From Parasphingopyxis lamellibrachiae (GTDB taxonomy: Bacteria > Pseudomonadota > Alphaproteobacteria > Sphingomonadales > Sphingomonadaceae): 64,000 bases of DNA. The stretch spans positions 1,411,763-1,475,762 of the forward strand of contig NZ_QRDP01000004.1 of NCBI RefSeq assembly GCF_003385775.1, read 5' to 3'. The notes beneath the pieces were generated by a model. That model was not told where the DNA came from, made no database searches, and was given only the letters and a program-made list of their open reading frames with translations. Within the stretch, counting starts at the first letter, position 1. Every line of letters begins with the position of its first letter. The translations under genes and the position numbers were made by a program. Shown here in pieces: positions 63,869-64,000 of this stretch.

Positions 63869-64000
63869 ATGAAGGGCGACGCAAAGGTCATCGAATTCCT
63901 GAACGAGGCGCTCAAGAACGAGCTGACCGCGATCAACCAATATTTCCTGCATTATAGGATGCTCGACAATTGGGGCATCGCGAAGCTCGCGAAGTTCGAA
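63869..64000 (+). CDS. bfr: Bacterioferritin, N-terminal part (partial)
   Basis: The first 44 codons of a bacterioferritin; the window ends within the gene. [20 protein letters not shown] and the following [16 protein letters not shown] match the first helix of Bfr, including the ferroxidase Glu18 (ELT) and the start of helix 2. ATG 63869 has the strong ribosome-binding site AAGGAGGT 6 bases upstream. The heme-ligating methionine near residue 52 and the remaining iron ligands are outside the window. Confidence 0.93.
   Translation, partial: MKGDAKVIEFLNEALKNELTAINQYFLHYRMLDNWGIAKLAKFE

Noticed and set aside
1-64000. Search by eye for tRNA, rRNA, CRISPR arrays, transposases, integrases and toxin-antitoxin pairs
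   Set aside because: None was recognised. Gaps between genes are short and contain no repeat-spacer pattern, tRNA-like fold or insertion-sequence ends.

Overview
The window is GC-rich chromosomal DNA from an alphaproteobacterium, most probably of the order Sphingomonadales. Three things point there: a sphingolipid module (serine palmitoyltransferase end, bacterial ceramide synthase-like acyltransferase, lipid kinase), a PhyR-NepR-EcfG general stress response locus with a PhyP-type kinase, and COQ4-type ubiquinone synthesis. It is dense core genome. I found no tRNA, rRNA, insertion sequence, prophage or CRISPR array.

Layout. (1) 1-10755: envelope lipid region. It holds the end of spt, a CHASE3 hybrid histidine kinase, a minus-strand operon (DUF2141 protein, DAGK-fold lipid kinase, nucleotidyltransferase-fold protein), lptF-lptG, a flippase-like protein, a di-iron fatty acid hydroxylase and a bCerS-like acyltransferase. 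Sphingomonads are known to replace LPS with glycosphingolipids, so these genes plausibly make, modify and export sphingolipids. (2) 10772-17274: xth, a GNAT enzyme, erpA, an M23 peptidase, a DUF455 protein, bcp and glnE. (3) 17308-21476: general stress response locus with ecfG, phyR, nepR, phyP, a second NepR-like gene, an unlisted 44-residue membrane protein, and a candidate stress-induced small RNA with a perfect sigma-EcfG promoter behind phased T-tracts. (4) 21536-33591, all minus strand: a TPR/SPOR protein, dgt, an EncFtn-like ferritin, argS, a SPOR protein, nagZ, scpA, scpB, tatA, tatB, tatC and a phospholipase D-like protein, many with 4-base overlaps. (5) 33737-52181, minus strand: a complete dcw division and cell wall cluster, mraZ-rsmH-ftsL-ftsI-murE-murF-mraY-murD-ftsW-murG-murC-murB-ddl-ftsQ-ftsA-ftsZ. 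(6) 52535-64000: cysK with a small membrane protein, an acyl-CoA synthetase, a uracil/hypoxanthine-DNA glycosylase family protein, two lipoproteins, purL, coq4, a nitroreductase, a DUF418 protein, bfd, and the start of bacterioferritin.

The most interesting parts are the stress locus (sRNA candidate, second NepR, kinase with a degenerate ATP-binding domain) and the sphingolipid region, where kinase, nucleotidyltransferase and Lpt genes suggest an unusual head-group and export route. Functions are assigned from motifs and remembered family features. No database search was run.
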